Of a stretch of DNA of 5,476 bases, positions 1-5,276 are shown one piece after another. Position 1 is the first letter of the stretch; every line of letters starts with the position of its first letter. The stretch is taken from assembly GCA_045646465.1 (NCBI GenBank), contig JAZRKT010000049.1, forward strand, positions 1 to 5,476, read 5' to 3'. Both the position numbers and the translations under genes were made by a program. The notes beneath the pieces were generated by a model that saw nothing but the letters and a program-made list of their open reading frames with translations, had not been told where the DNA came from and did no database searches. Source of the DNA: UMGS1387 sp045646465 (lineage in GTDB: Bacteria > Bacillota > Clostridia > Oscillospirales > CAG-382).

Positions 1-951
1 AAGCTCGTCCATGCTTCTTCTGTAAACGATGTAAACCTCAGCACCGAGACGCTTTGCACATCTTGCCGCATCCATTGCAACATTTCCGCCGCCTACAACA
101 GCAACCTTCTTTGCCTTCATAATGGGAGTGTCGCTACCGTCCCGGTAAGCCTTCATAAGGTTTACACGTGTTAAAAATTCATTTGCGCTGTATACGCCCT
201 TAAGCTGTTCTCCGGGAATATTCATAAACTTGGGAAGTCCTGCTCCCGAACCGATAAACACCGCCTTAAAGCCGTATTCTTCAACAAGCTCATCTATAGA
301 AAGAATCTTTCCGATTACCATATTAGTTTCGATTTTCACGCCAAGCTCGCGCAAAATTTCAACTTCCTTTTCAACGATTTTTTTGGGAAGTCGAAATTCC
401 GGAATACCGTAAACAAGCACACCTCCCGCCACGTGCAAGGCTTCAAAAACAGTAACCTCATAGCCTTTTTTTGCAAGGTCGCCTGCACATGTAAGTCCTG
501 CAGGACCTGCACCTATAACAGCAACCTTTATGCCGTTACCCTCCGGCTTTTTCATCATACCTTTAAAGTTTGCGTTATGGTAATCTGCAACAAAGCGTTC
601 AAGTCTGCCTATTGCAACAGGCTCGCCCTTTATGCCTCTTACACACTTACTTTCGCACTGGCTTTCCTGAGGACAAACACGTCCACAAACGGCAGGAAGA
701 GAGCTCTGACGTGTTATAACATCATAAGCTTCTTCAAATTTTCCCTCTGCCACAAGTGCAATAAATTCAGGGATATGTATTTTTACAGGACAGCCTCCGA
801 TACAAGGCTTATTCTTACAGTTAAGGCAGCGCTGTGCTTCATCTATTGCCTGCTCAGCAGTATAACCGAGAGCTACCTCATCAAAATTTCTTTTTCTTGT
901 TTCGGGATTCTGAGAAGGCATTTCATTCTTCTTCAAGGACATATTTACCAT
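1..951 (-). CDS. nfnB: NfnB / GltD-like NADPH-dependent oxidoreductase, large subunit (3' end cut by window edge)
   Basis: This is the first 317 codons of a protein of the glutamate-synthase small-subunit (GltD) family; family members run to about 460 residues, so roughly the last third is missing. The N-terminal iron-sulfur domain shows Cys42, Cys45, Cys50 and Cys54 (CLNCKNKPCIGGCP), then a second set Cys89, Cys93, Cys99 and Cys103 (CGRVCPQESQCESKC). An FAD-binding GAGPAG motif lies at 147-152, and an NADPH-binding GGGNVAMDAAR motif at 287-297 is followed by YRRS at 310-313. The ATG at 951 was chosen because GGAAG sits six bases upstream; an in-frame ATG at 942 has no such site. It starts one base after the nfnA stop, implying translational coupling. 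With that partner, the likely role is the NADPH-oxidising, electron-bifurcating subunit of cytoplasmic NADH-dependent ferredoxin:NADP+ oxidoreductase. Automated annotation would often call it glutamate synthase, but no large glutamate synthase subunit is visible here. Confidence 0.88.
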   Translation of the reverse strand, partial: MVNMSLKKNEMPSQNPETRKRNFDEVALGYTAEQAIDEAQRCLNCKNKPCIGGCPVKIHIPEFIALVAEGKFEEAYDVITRQSSLPAVCGRVCPQESQCESKCVRGIKGEPVAIGRLERFVADYHNANFKGMMKKPEGNGIKVAVIGAGPAGLTCAGDLAKKGYEVTVFEALHVAGGVLVYGIPEFRLPKKIVEKEVEILRELGVKIETNMVIGKILSIDELVEEYGFKAVFIGSGAGLPKFMNIPGEQLKGVYSANEFLTRVNLMKAYRDGSDTPIMKAKKVAVVGGGNVAMDAARCAKRLGAEVYIVYRRSMDEL

Positions 952-952
952 T

Positions 953-1798
953 TTACTCTTCCGTCCCCTTCTTTAATAAATTACATTCTTTTTCATATGC
1001 ATGTCTTTCAAAATCCGCATACACTCTGCCTCTGTCCATCGCCTCGTCAAAGTCGATTTCGTGACCGTCAAATTCAGGTCCGTCAACGCAGGCAAATTTA
1101 ACCTTACCGCCAACCGTCAGTCTGCAGCCGCCACACATTCCCGTTCCGTCAATCATTATTGGGTTCATACTTGCAACAGTCTTTATACCGTATTCCTTTG
1201 TGAGAGCACACACAAACTTCATCATAATAAGAGGACCGATAGTAATAACCCGGTCGTACTTTTCTCCGCTTTCAATAAGCTCACGCAGAGCATCGGTAAC
1301 AAGACCCTTTTCCCCTGCACTTCCATCGTCGCTCATAAGCACTGTTTTGGTTGTATTTGCTCTGAATTCATCTTCAAGTATTACAAGATCCTTATTTCTG
1401 AAGCCTACAATTGCGTGCACCTCACAGCCAAGTGAATGAAGCTTTTTTGCAACGGGAAAGGCTATTGCACAGCCGACTCCTCCGCCTACAACAGCAACCT
1501 TTTTAAGACCCTCGGTATGTGTTGCACGTCCAAGAGGTCCTACAAAGTCGCAAAGAAAATCGCCCTCGTTCATTTTTCCAAGTCTTTCGGTAGTTGCGCC
1601 CACCTTTTGGAAAATAACGGTGACAGTACCCTTTTCTCTGTCAAAATCGGCAACGGTAAGAGGAATTCTCTCGCCGTCCTTATCTGTTCTCAGTATAATA
1701 AACTGTCCCGGCTCTGCTTTTTTTGCAACAAGCGGTGCTTTTACATCTATAAGCGTAACCGTAGGATTAAGCTCTTTTTTTCTTACAATTTCAAACAT
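953..1798 (-). CDS. nfnA: NfnA-like ferredoxin-NADP+ reductase subunit alpha (FAD / [2Fe-2S] protein)
   Basis: A 281-residue protein of the ferredoxin-NADP reductase superfamily, in the branch often named sulfide/dihydroorotate dehydrogenase-like. The N-terminal beta-barrel carries the flavin-binding segment RIPLTVAD (44-51). A nucleotide-binding domain follows with VVGGGVGCA (103-111). The C-terminal module holds Cys222, Cys225 and Cys237 with Asp217 just before them (IDGTGMCGGC). This matches the unusual three-Cys, one-Asp [2Fe-2S] ligation known for the small subunit of the bifurcating Nfn complex. Length and N terminus (MFEIVRKKELNPTVTL) fit the family. Translation starts at the ATG at 1798 with GGAG nine bases upstream. 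It is the promoter-proximal gene of a two-gene operon with nfnB. The expected role is the NADH-reactive subunit that, with NfnB, reversibly couples NADPH oxidation to reduction of NAD+ and ferredoxin. Activity is inferred from family and gene pairing. Confidence 0.87.
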   Translation of the reverse strand: MFEIVRKKELNPTVTLIDVKAPLVAKKAEPGQFIILRTDKDGERIPLTVADFDREKGTVTVIFQKVGATTERLGKMNEGDFLCDFVGPLGRATHTEGLKKVAVVGGGVGCAIAFPVAKKLHSLGCEVHAIVGFRNKDLVILEDEFRANTTKTVLMSDDGSAGEKGLVTDALRELIESGEKYDRVITIGPLIMMKFVCALTKEYGIKTVASMNPIMIDGTGMCGGCRLTVGGKVKFACVDGPEFDGHEIDFDEAMDRGRVYADFERHAYEKECNLLKKGTEE

Positions 1799-1807
1799 TG
1801 CACATTT

Positions 1808-1861
1808 CTCCGTTTACTTTTGTTTACTTTATAGTATACACCTAAAGAGGAGTAAAGTCAA
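1808..1861 (-). promoter_or_regulatory. Sigma-A promoter and ribosome binding site of nfnAB
   Basis: On the minus strand a -35 box TTGACT (1856-1861) is followed by exactly 17 bases and a -10 box TATACT (1833-1838), five of six matches to consensus at each box. The predicted start of transcription is near 1826, giving a short leader of about 28 bases with GGAG at 1808-1811. A 10-bp near-tandem repeat (GTTTACTT on the plus strand at 1812-1819 and 1822-1829) covers the predicted start site and could be an operator, but no known regulator motif is recognised. The promoter immediately follows the tsf terminator, so nfnAB should be an independent unit. Confidence 0.8.
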
Positions 1862-1903
1862 TGATTTTCGGGTCAAAAAAAGCAAAAAGATGTCTTGGAA
1901 ATG

Positions 1904-1937
1904 CAAAAAAAGAGCCGCCTTATACAAAGCAGCTCTT
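1904..1937 (-). terminator. Intrinsic terminator of rpsB-tsf
   Basis: On the minus strand, downstream of the tsf stop, AAGAGCTGC and GCGGCTCTT (1929-1937 and 1910-1918) form a nine-pair stem with one G:U pair around a ten-base loop. A run of seven T residues follows. Stem plus U-tract are what an intrinsic terminator needs. It lies about 25 bases after the tsf stop and upstream of the nfnA promoter, so it separates the two operons. Confidence 0.9.
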
Positions 1938-1961
1938 GTTTTAATCTAAGCTATTAAGGAA

Positions 1962-2876
1962 TTAGTTATTACCGCCTGCGAGCTTTGCAACTTCTGCAGC
2001 GTAATCTTCTTCCTTCTTTTCAATACCTTCGCCCTTAGCGAGTCTTACGAAGCCTGTAACCTTAAGATCCTTTGCTGTGTTTGCTACGTACTTAGCAACG
2101 CTTTCCTTGTCGCCCTTAACATATTCCTGTTCCATAAGGCAGTTTGTTTCGTAGAACTTACCGATCTTACCGAGAACCATCTTTTCAAGTACTGCTTCGG
2201 GCTTATTAGCGTTCTTTTCGTCGTTCTTAATCTGAGCAAGGATAATTTCCTTTTCAGCTTCAACTGCTTCTGCGGGAACGGAGTCCTTATCAAGGTACTT
2301 AGGTTCCATAGCTGCAGCCTGAAGTGCGAGGTTCTTAAGAACTTCCTTAGCAACTTCTTCGTCGCCTGTTGTTTCACCTGTTACGATAACGCCGATTGTA
2401 CCACCGCCGTGTACGTAGGTGGAAAGAAGACCTTCAACGATCTGGAATCTTCTGATAGAGATGTTTTCACCGATGGAATTGATAACTTCCTTCTTGAGGT
2501 AGTCGTCAACTGTGTTTTCTGCATCGTACTTAGCAGCTAAAAGTGCCTCAACATCTGCGGGGTTTGCTTCGAGAACGATGTCAAGAAGCTTATCTACGAA
2601 TGCTGTGAACTTATCTGTCTTTGCAGCGAAGTCTGTTTCGCAGTTAACTTCGATAACAGCGGCCTTCTTGCTGTCTGCTGTTGTCTTGATTGCAACCTTA
2701 CCTTCAGCAGCAATTCTGGAAGCCTTCTTTGCTGCTACTGCAAGGCCCTTTTCGCGAAGAATCTTAATTGCTTCTTCCTTATCGCCGTTAGCTTCTGTAA
2801 GAGCCTTCTTACATTCCATCATACCGATACCGGTTGCTGCTCTGAGGTCGGATACGTCTTTAGCTGTAAAATTCAT
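1962..2876 (-). CDS. tsf: Translation elongation factor Ts
   Basis: A 304-residue EF-Ts, the guanine-nucleotide exchange factor that releases GDP from EF-Tu in the cytoplasm. The N-terminal UBA-like domain carries the family signature around residues 8-25 (LRAATGIGMMECKKAL). The EF-Tu-contacting motif TDFAAK follows at 81-86; its Asp82 and Phe83 correspond to the pair that disturbs the Mg2+ site of EF-Tu in the E. coli complex. The core repeats and dimerisation region follow, including the conserved EPKYLDKDSVPAE stretch. The length is slightly above the 280-295 usual for bacteria. The ATG at 2876 has a perfect AGGAGG at 2885-2890, eight bases upstream. It lies 39 bases downstream of rpsB, in the classic rpsB-tsf pairing, and is followed by an intrinsic terminator. 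It is probably co-transcribed from the rpsB promoter, as no separate promoter was seen in the gap. Confidence 0.97.
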   Translation of the reverse strand: MNFTAKDVSDLRAATGIGMMECKKALTEANGDKEEAIKILREKGLAVAAKKASRIAAEGKVAIKTTADSKKAAVIEVNCETDFAAKTDKFTAFVDKLLDIVLEANPADVEALLAAKYDAENTVDDYLKKEVINSIGENISIRRFQIVEGLLSTYVHGGGTIGVIVTGETTGDEEVAKEVLKNLALQAAAMEPKYLDKDSVPAEAVEAEKEIILAQIKNDEKNANKPEAVLEKMVLGKIGKFYETNCLMEQEYVKGDKESVAKYVANTAKDLKVTGFVRLAKGEGIEKKEEDYAAEVAKLAGGNN

Positions 2877-2915
2877 TTTTGTTTCCTCCTATAAATAAAG
2901 TATTACGTAATTTGC

Positions 2916-3659
2916 TTATTCAGCTACTTCTTCTGCAGGTTCTTCTGCCTTTTCAGCGCCTGCATCTGTAAGCTGTTCGCCCTGGTTACCTTCGAGAATA
3001 GCGTCAGCCATTACGGAAAGGATGAGCTTGATGCCGCGGATAGCGTCATCGTTGCCGGGGATTACGTAGTCAACTTCATCGGGGTCGCAGTTTGTGTCAA
3101 CGATAGCTACAACGGGAATACCGAGCTTCTTTGCTTCTGCTACTGCGTTCTTTTCCTTCTTTGGGTCTACAACGAACATTGCAGAGGGAAGGCTCTTCAT
3201 ATTCTTGATACCACCGAGGTTTCTTTCGAGGTCATTGATTTCCTTAACGAGAGAAATAACTTCCTTCTTGGGGAGAAGTTCGAATGTGCCGTCATCTTCC
3301 ATTCTGTGAAGTGCGTTGAGACGAGCGATGCTCTTCTTGATTGTCTTGAAGTTTGTAAGCATACCGCCGAGCCATCTCATATTTACATAGTAGCAGCCTG
3401 CTCTGTCTGCTTCTTCCTTAATGGCGTCGGATGCCTGCTTCTTTGTACCTACGAAAAGTACGTCGCCGCCTTCCATAGCGATTTCACGGATGAACATGTA
3501 TGCTTCTTCGAGCTTCTTTACTGTCTTCTGAAGGTCGATGATGTATACACCGTTTCTTTCTGTGAAGATGTACTCAGCCATCTTAGGGTTCCATCTTCTT
3601 GTGTGATGTCCGAAATGGACGCCTGCTTCAAGCAGCTGCTTCATTGATACTACTGACAT
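2916..3659 (-). CDS. rpsB: 30S ribosomal protein S2 (uS2)
   Basis: A 247-residue S2, a late-assembling protein of the 30S subunit that contacts S1 where that protein is present. Family landmarks in order are the N-terminal LLEAGVHFGHHTRRWNPKM (9-27), DVLFVGTKKQA (66-76), the RWLGGMLTNF segment (95-104), and the C-terminal signature VVAIVDTNCDPDEVDYVIPG with NDDA (183-206). The end is an Ala/Glu-rich acidic tail (about 230-247), common in Firmicutes S2. The reading frame is open 20 codons further upstream, to an ATG at 3719. The start at 3659 is preferred because AGGAGG lies at 3668-3673 with eight-base spacing, the same geometry as tsf, and because MSVVSMKQLLEAG is the normal S2 beginning. 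A structured leader precedes it. Autoregulation by S2 is known in E. coli and is a plausible but unproven parallel here. Confidence 0.97.
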   Translation of the reverse strand: MSVVSMKQLLEAGVHFGHHTRRWNPKMAEYIFTERNGVYIIDLQKTVKKLEEAYMFIREIAMEGGDVLFVGTKKQASDAIKEEADRAGCYYVNMRWLGGMLTNFKTIKKSIARLNALHRMEDDGTFELLPKKEVISLVKEINDLERNLGGIKNMKSLPSAMFVVDPKKEKNAVAEAKKLGIPVVAIVDTNCDPDEVDYVIPGNDDAIRGIKLILSVMADAILEGNQGEQLTDAGAEKAEEPAEEVAE

Positions 3660-3800
3660 TGTTATGTCCTCCTTTGGTTTTTTCCACCACAAACCAAACT
3701 TTGTCGGCAACCGAAACATATTTCGGAACCAAGCCGTGGTGATTTGTGTGTGTAATAAATTAAAATTTCCGCCGATATGCCTTTTCGGCGCACCGACGGA
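3660..3800 (-). promoter_or_regulatory. Structured 5' leader of rpsB (candidate r-protein leader)
   Basis: The predicted rpsB transcript begins near 3798-3800 and has a leader of about 140 nt with several helices on the minus strand. A 5'-terminal hairpin occupies 3769-3799: CCGUCGGU pairs with AUCGGCGG and an inner GCC pairs with GGC around GAAAA. A perfect six-pair hairpin, CCGAAA-UAUG-UUUCGG, lies at 3711-3726. CACCAC (3736-3741) can pair with GUGGUG (3685-3690). UUUGGUUU (3691-3698) can pair perfectly with AAACCAAA (3673-3680), whose 3' end touches the first base of the AGGAGG ribosome binding site. The GUGGUG lies in the loop of that last hairpin, so the two helices either compete or form a pseudoknot. 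This is the geometry expected for translational control of rpsB-tsf, but no known leader family was identified by eye. Confidence 0.55.
3668..3673 (-). promoter_or_regulatory. Ribosome binding site fixing the rpsB start
   Basis: A perfect AGGAGG on the minus strand lies eight bases from the ATG at 3659. It rules out the longer in-frame start at 3719, whose ATG sits in the loop of a hairpin and has no purine-rich site ahead of it. The first base of this site is the last pair of the UUUGGUUU/AAACCAAA helix, so leader folding could affect its accessibility. Confidence 0.9.
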
Positions 3801-3804
3801 GTCT

Positions 3805-3832
3805 ATTATATCACATACTTATTGTTTATAAA
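3805..3832 (-). promoter_or_regulatory. Extended -10 promoter of rpsB-tsf
   Basis: On the minus strand a perfect TATAAT (3805-3810) is immediately preceded by TGA (3811-3813), making the extended -10 motif TGnTATAAT. A weak -35-like TTTATA (3827-3832) lies 16 bases upstream. The expected start of transcription is around 3798-3800, at the foot of the first leader hairpin. The extended -10 would compensate for the poor -35 box. Confidence 0.78.
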
Positions 3833-3849
3833 AGAGATTTTTGCGATAT

Positions 3850-4320
3850 TTACATTTTTTTTACAATTCCACGTTTCTTTCTTTTTAGACCTGTATTATT
3901 ATGCGCTCCTGACGACGCCACTTTTGCACCTATAACGGGACTGAGCAAAGCAACAAGCACGCACACCGTTTTGTGAAAAATCTGCATTTCACCACCCAAG
4001 TTAAAGAAAGCGGAAAGTGCATAGCTTATTCCAAGGAATGCACAGCCACACATAAGTGCTGCCCCCATTCCATTACCTTTTGCCATGGCGGTGCATACAA
4101 TTCCGCCAAAAAACAGAGCAAGGCCACTTATCGCCGTCGGCAGAATATGAAAAAGCCCTGTACTATCCTCGGTACGGCTCAGAAAGCCTGCCACCGCAAG
4201 GCACAGAAGGACAATTGCGGCAAACGTAAAAGCAACGCCCCAAAAAAAGGCTTTGAAAAAGCAGTTTTCTTTTTTACCGCCGTTCAAAGCCACGTTTTTT
4301 GTGTTTTTAGTTTTTTTCAC
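3850..4320 (-). CDS. Small four-helix membrane protein, DUF3792/TIGR04086-like
   Basis: A 156-residue hydrophobic protein of unknown function. It has a basic N-terminal tail (residues 1-23, many Lys), then four predicted membrane segments at about 24-47, 57-79, 83-106 and 116-134, and a strongly basic C-terminal tail (LKRKKRGIVKKM). Size, four-helix layout and position directly after yajC recall the TIGR04086/DUF3792 family of clostridial membrane proteins. That assignment comes from architecture and context, not from a recognised motif. The start is the GTG at 4320, nine bases from AAAGGAG (4330-4336). The in-frame GTG at 4326 is only three bases from that site and is less likely. It follows yajC by 66 bases with no promoter or terminator between them, so the two are probably co-transcribed. 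No clear terminator follows; transcripts could run into the rpsB leader. Confidence 0.75.
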   Translation of the reverse strand: MKKTKNTKNVALNGGKKENCFFKAFFWGVAFTFAAIVLLCLAVAGFLSRTEDSTGLFHILPTAISGLALFFGGIVCTAMAKGNGMGAALMCGCAFLGISYALSAFFNLGGEMQIFHKTVCVLVALLSPVIGAKVASSGAHNNTGLKRKKRGIVKKM

Positions 4321-4329
4321 ACGCACACA

Positions 4330-4336
4330 CTCCTTT
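4330..4336 (-). promoter_or_regulatory. Ribosome binding site deciding the GTG start at 4320
   Basis: AAAGGAG on the minus strand lies nine bases ahead of the GTG at 4320 but only three bases ahead of the alternative GTG at 4326. Normal spacing therefore supports the shorter, 156-residue product. Confidence 0.7.
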
Positions 4337-4386
4337 ACACATTTACTGATGTATATGAAGAAAAGTGCGTGAATATGCCTTATTTA

Positions 4387-4812
4387 TTACTTATTGTCTT
4401 CCTTAAGCTCGGGAGCTTCCTTAACAGCGCCTTCGGTCTTCTTTGTTACCTTATAGCCACCCTTGGGAGCTGCCTTTTCATCGCCCGACTTCTTATCAAC
4501 AGAAGCAATTGCGCTCTTCTTGAAGCGGATTCTTACTCTGTCTGCGCCTGTTTCAATTGTAACGATATCTTCCTTGATATGTGAAACTCTGCCCACGACA
4601 CCTCCGATAGTTGTAACTTCGTCGCCGATTTCAAGGCTGTTTCTCATTGCTGCTGTCTGCTTTTCCTGCTTCTTCTGAGGTCTAATCATAAAGAAATAGA
4701 AAAATGCGATGATGAGAACGATATACACTACCATTATTCCCATTCCGCCGCCCTGTGGTGCTCCTTCTGCTGCTCCTGATGCAGCTACTGTGTCTAAAAA
4801 CATTGTATTCAT
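4387..4812 (-). CDS. yajC: Preprotein translocase subunit YajC
   Basis: A 141-residue YajC, a single-span inner-membrane protein that joins SecD and SecF and associates with the SecYEG channel; it is generally dispensable in bacteria where it has been tested. A short Gly/Ala-rich N terminus is followed by one membrane helix (about 25-43) ending in the family hallmark FFYFFMIRPQKKQ (37-49). Next is the small cytoplasmic domain with LEIGDEVTTIGGVVGRV (60-76) and IRFKKSAIASV (95-105). A charged Lys/Glu-rich tail of about 36 residues makes it longer than the E. coli protein (about 110). The ATG at 4812 is chosen because GAAAGG (4822-4827) lies nine bases upstream; the in-frame TTG at 4821 directly abuts that site. 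The gene ends with tandem TAA codons. secD and secF, common neighbours, are not in the window. Confidence 0.93.
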   Translation of the reverse strand: MNTMFLDTVAASGAAEGAPQGGGMGIMVVYIVLIIAFFYFFMIRPQKKQEKQTAAMRNSLEIGDEVTTIGGVVGRVSHIKEDIVTIETGADRVRIRFKKSAIASVDKKSGDEKAAPKGGYKVTKKTEGAVKEAPELKEDNK

Positions 4813-4821
4813 TGCTGTCAA

Positions 4822-4827
4822 CCTTTC
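4822..4827 (-). promoter_or_regulatory. Ribosome binding site deciding the yajC start
   Basis: GAAAGG on the minus strand is nine bases from the ATG at 4812, a normal distance. It is adjacent to the in-frame TTG at 4821, which is therefore unlikely to initiate translation. Confidence 0.65.
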
Positions 4828-4844
4828 ATTTACAATTTTAGATA

Positions 4845-4850
4845 ATTATA
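4845..4850 (-). promoter_or_regulatory. Candidate -10 box for yajC
   Basis: A perfect TATAAT on the minus strand would place the transcription start near 4838 and give a leader of about 25 bases. The -35 position at 17-bp spacing is poor (ACATAC), and a TTAACA lies 20 bases away, which is too far. The call therefore rests on the -10 box and its location. The AT-rich, pyrimidine-rich tract (plus strand) at about 4870-4930 could act as an UP-like element. Confidence 0.4.
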
Positions 4851-4922
4851 AGCCTGTTATATGAATTGTATGTTAATTGGCGGCAAAGATTTTAAGATTA
4901 TTCTTTTTTCTTCTATTTTTTC

Positions 4923-4952
4923 TTTTTAATTAGTTTGATGTATCACAGGAAG
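4923..4952 (+). repeat. Left terminal inverted repeat
   Basis: Thirty bases that match the reverse complement of 5277-5306 at 24 positions. The mismatches are at positions 7, 15, 19, 20, 22 and 29. The best core begins at TTAGTTT (4930-4936) and includes ACAGGA (4945-4950). The outer T-run may be part of the repeat or flanking low-complexity sequence. Confidence 0.65.
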
Positions 4953-4962
4953 GTTTCGCCAC

Positions 4963-4986
4963 TGCAGTCGGGGAAGCCAGACTGCA
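4963..4986. repeat. Inverted repeat, 7-bp arms
   Basis: TGCAGTC (4963-4969) and GACTGCA (4980-4986) are perfect inverted copies around a ten-base loop. Confidence 0.6.
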
Positions 4987-4991
4987 AATGT

Positions 4992-5005
4992 CGCAGGCAA
5001 CTGCG
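4992..5005. repeat. Short inverted repeat, 5-bp arms
   Basis: CGCAG (4992-4996) and CTGCG (5001-5005) form a compact hairpin around a four-base loop (GCAA on the plus strand). Confidence 0.5.
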
Positions 5006-5038
5006 GTTAGTAGTATATTAGCAGTGCTCGTAAAGGTC

Positions 5039-5067
5039 GTCTTTGCACCAAACACCGGTGCAAAGAC
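5039..5067. repeat. Perfect inverted repeat, 11-bp arms
   Basis: GTCTTTGCACC (5039-5049) and GGTGCAAAGAC (5057-5067) are perfect inverted copies around a seven-base loop. This is the longest perfect stem in the element. Confidence 0.75.
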
Positions 5068-5089
5068 TGCACAAGAGTCATTCTGTGCA
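5068..5089. repeat. Inverted repeat, 6-bp arms
   Basis: TGCACA (5068-5073) and TGTGCA (5084-5089) pair perfectly around ten bases. The hairpin starts directly after the 11-bp stem, so the two could stack. Confidence 0.45.
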
Positions 5090-5115
5090 CAGGTAGAGTT
5101 ATGTGAAAAATTACC

Positions 5116-5148
5116 GTCACGACAACCATAAATCAAAGTTGTCGCGAC
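5116..5148 (-). repeat. Inverted repeat, 11-bp arms; pairs fully only as minus-strand RNA
   Basis: GTCACGACAAC (5116-5126) and GTTGTCGCGAC (5138-5148) match at ten of eleven positions around an eleven-base loop. The odd position is an A/C mismatch in plus-strand RNA but a G:U pair in minus-strand RNA, so the helix is complete only on the minus strand. Confidence 0.65.
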
Positions 5149-5230
5149 TACTTTTGAGCATTAAAAGTTTTGTTTCGCACTACGCCAAAAATGAGAGTGG
5201 AAGGCTCCCGCCGTGGAGGGGACTGCTTCG

Positions 5231-5254
5231 GTACTTTCTCAGGGGAGAAAGTAC
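5231..5254. repeat. Perfect inverted repeat, 10-bp arms, 4-base loop
   Basis: GTACTTTCTC (5231-5240) and GAGAAAGTAC (5245-5254) enclose a four-base loop. The flanking GAGTG (5195-5199) and CACTC (5254-5258) could close a larger multi-branched fold that also contains CTCC/GGAG (5205-5208 and 5215-5218). Confidence 0.7.
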
Positions 5255-5259
5255 ACTCC

Positions 5260-5275
5260 GCGCACCGCAGTGCGC
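5260..5275. repeat. GC-rich inverted repeat, 6-bp arms
   Basis: GCGCAC (5260-5265) and GTGCGC (5270-5275) pair perfectly around a four-base loop, just inside the right terminal repeat. Confidence 0.55.
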
Positions 5276-5276
5276 A

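Noticed and set aside
433..1949. Several plus-strand open frames opposite nfnA and nfnB
   Set aside because: They lie antisense to two well-supported genes, encode low-complexity Cys/Ser/Phe-rich peptides without family features, and are explained as shadows of the real reading frames.
3660..3719. A 20-residue N-terminal extension of S2 starting at ATG 3719
   Set aside because: The ATG is in a hairpin loop with no ribosome binding site, the extension is foreign to S2, and the ATG at 3659 has perfect AGGAGG spacing.
3660..3800. T-box or metabolite riboswitch ahead of rpsB
   Set aside because: No T-box sequence, specifier loop, terminator/antiterminator pair or recognisable aptamer core is visible, and the gene context favours an r-protein leader.
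4793..4821. TTGACA (4816-4821) with TTTAGA 17 bases downstream as a promoter
   Set aside because: It lies across the yajC start codon region, the -10 matches only three of six positions, and it would produce a transcript without the yajC start. Coincidental.
4930..5136. Minus-strand open frame of 68 codons inside the inverted-repeat element
   Set aside because: It begins at a TTG with no Shine-Dalgarno site, runs through the hairpin arms, and stops within the left terminal repeat. Its composition follows the repeats, and no protein family is recognised. It could be conserved in other copies of the element, but nothing here supports translation.
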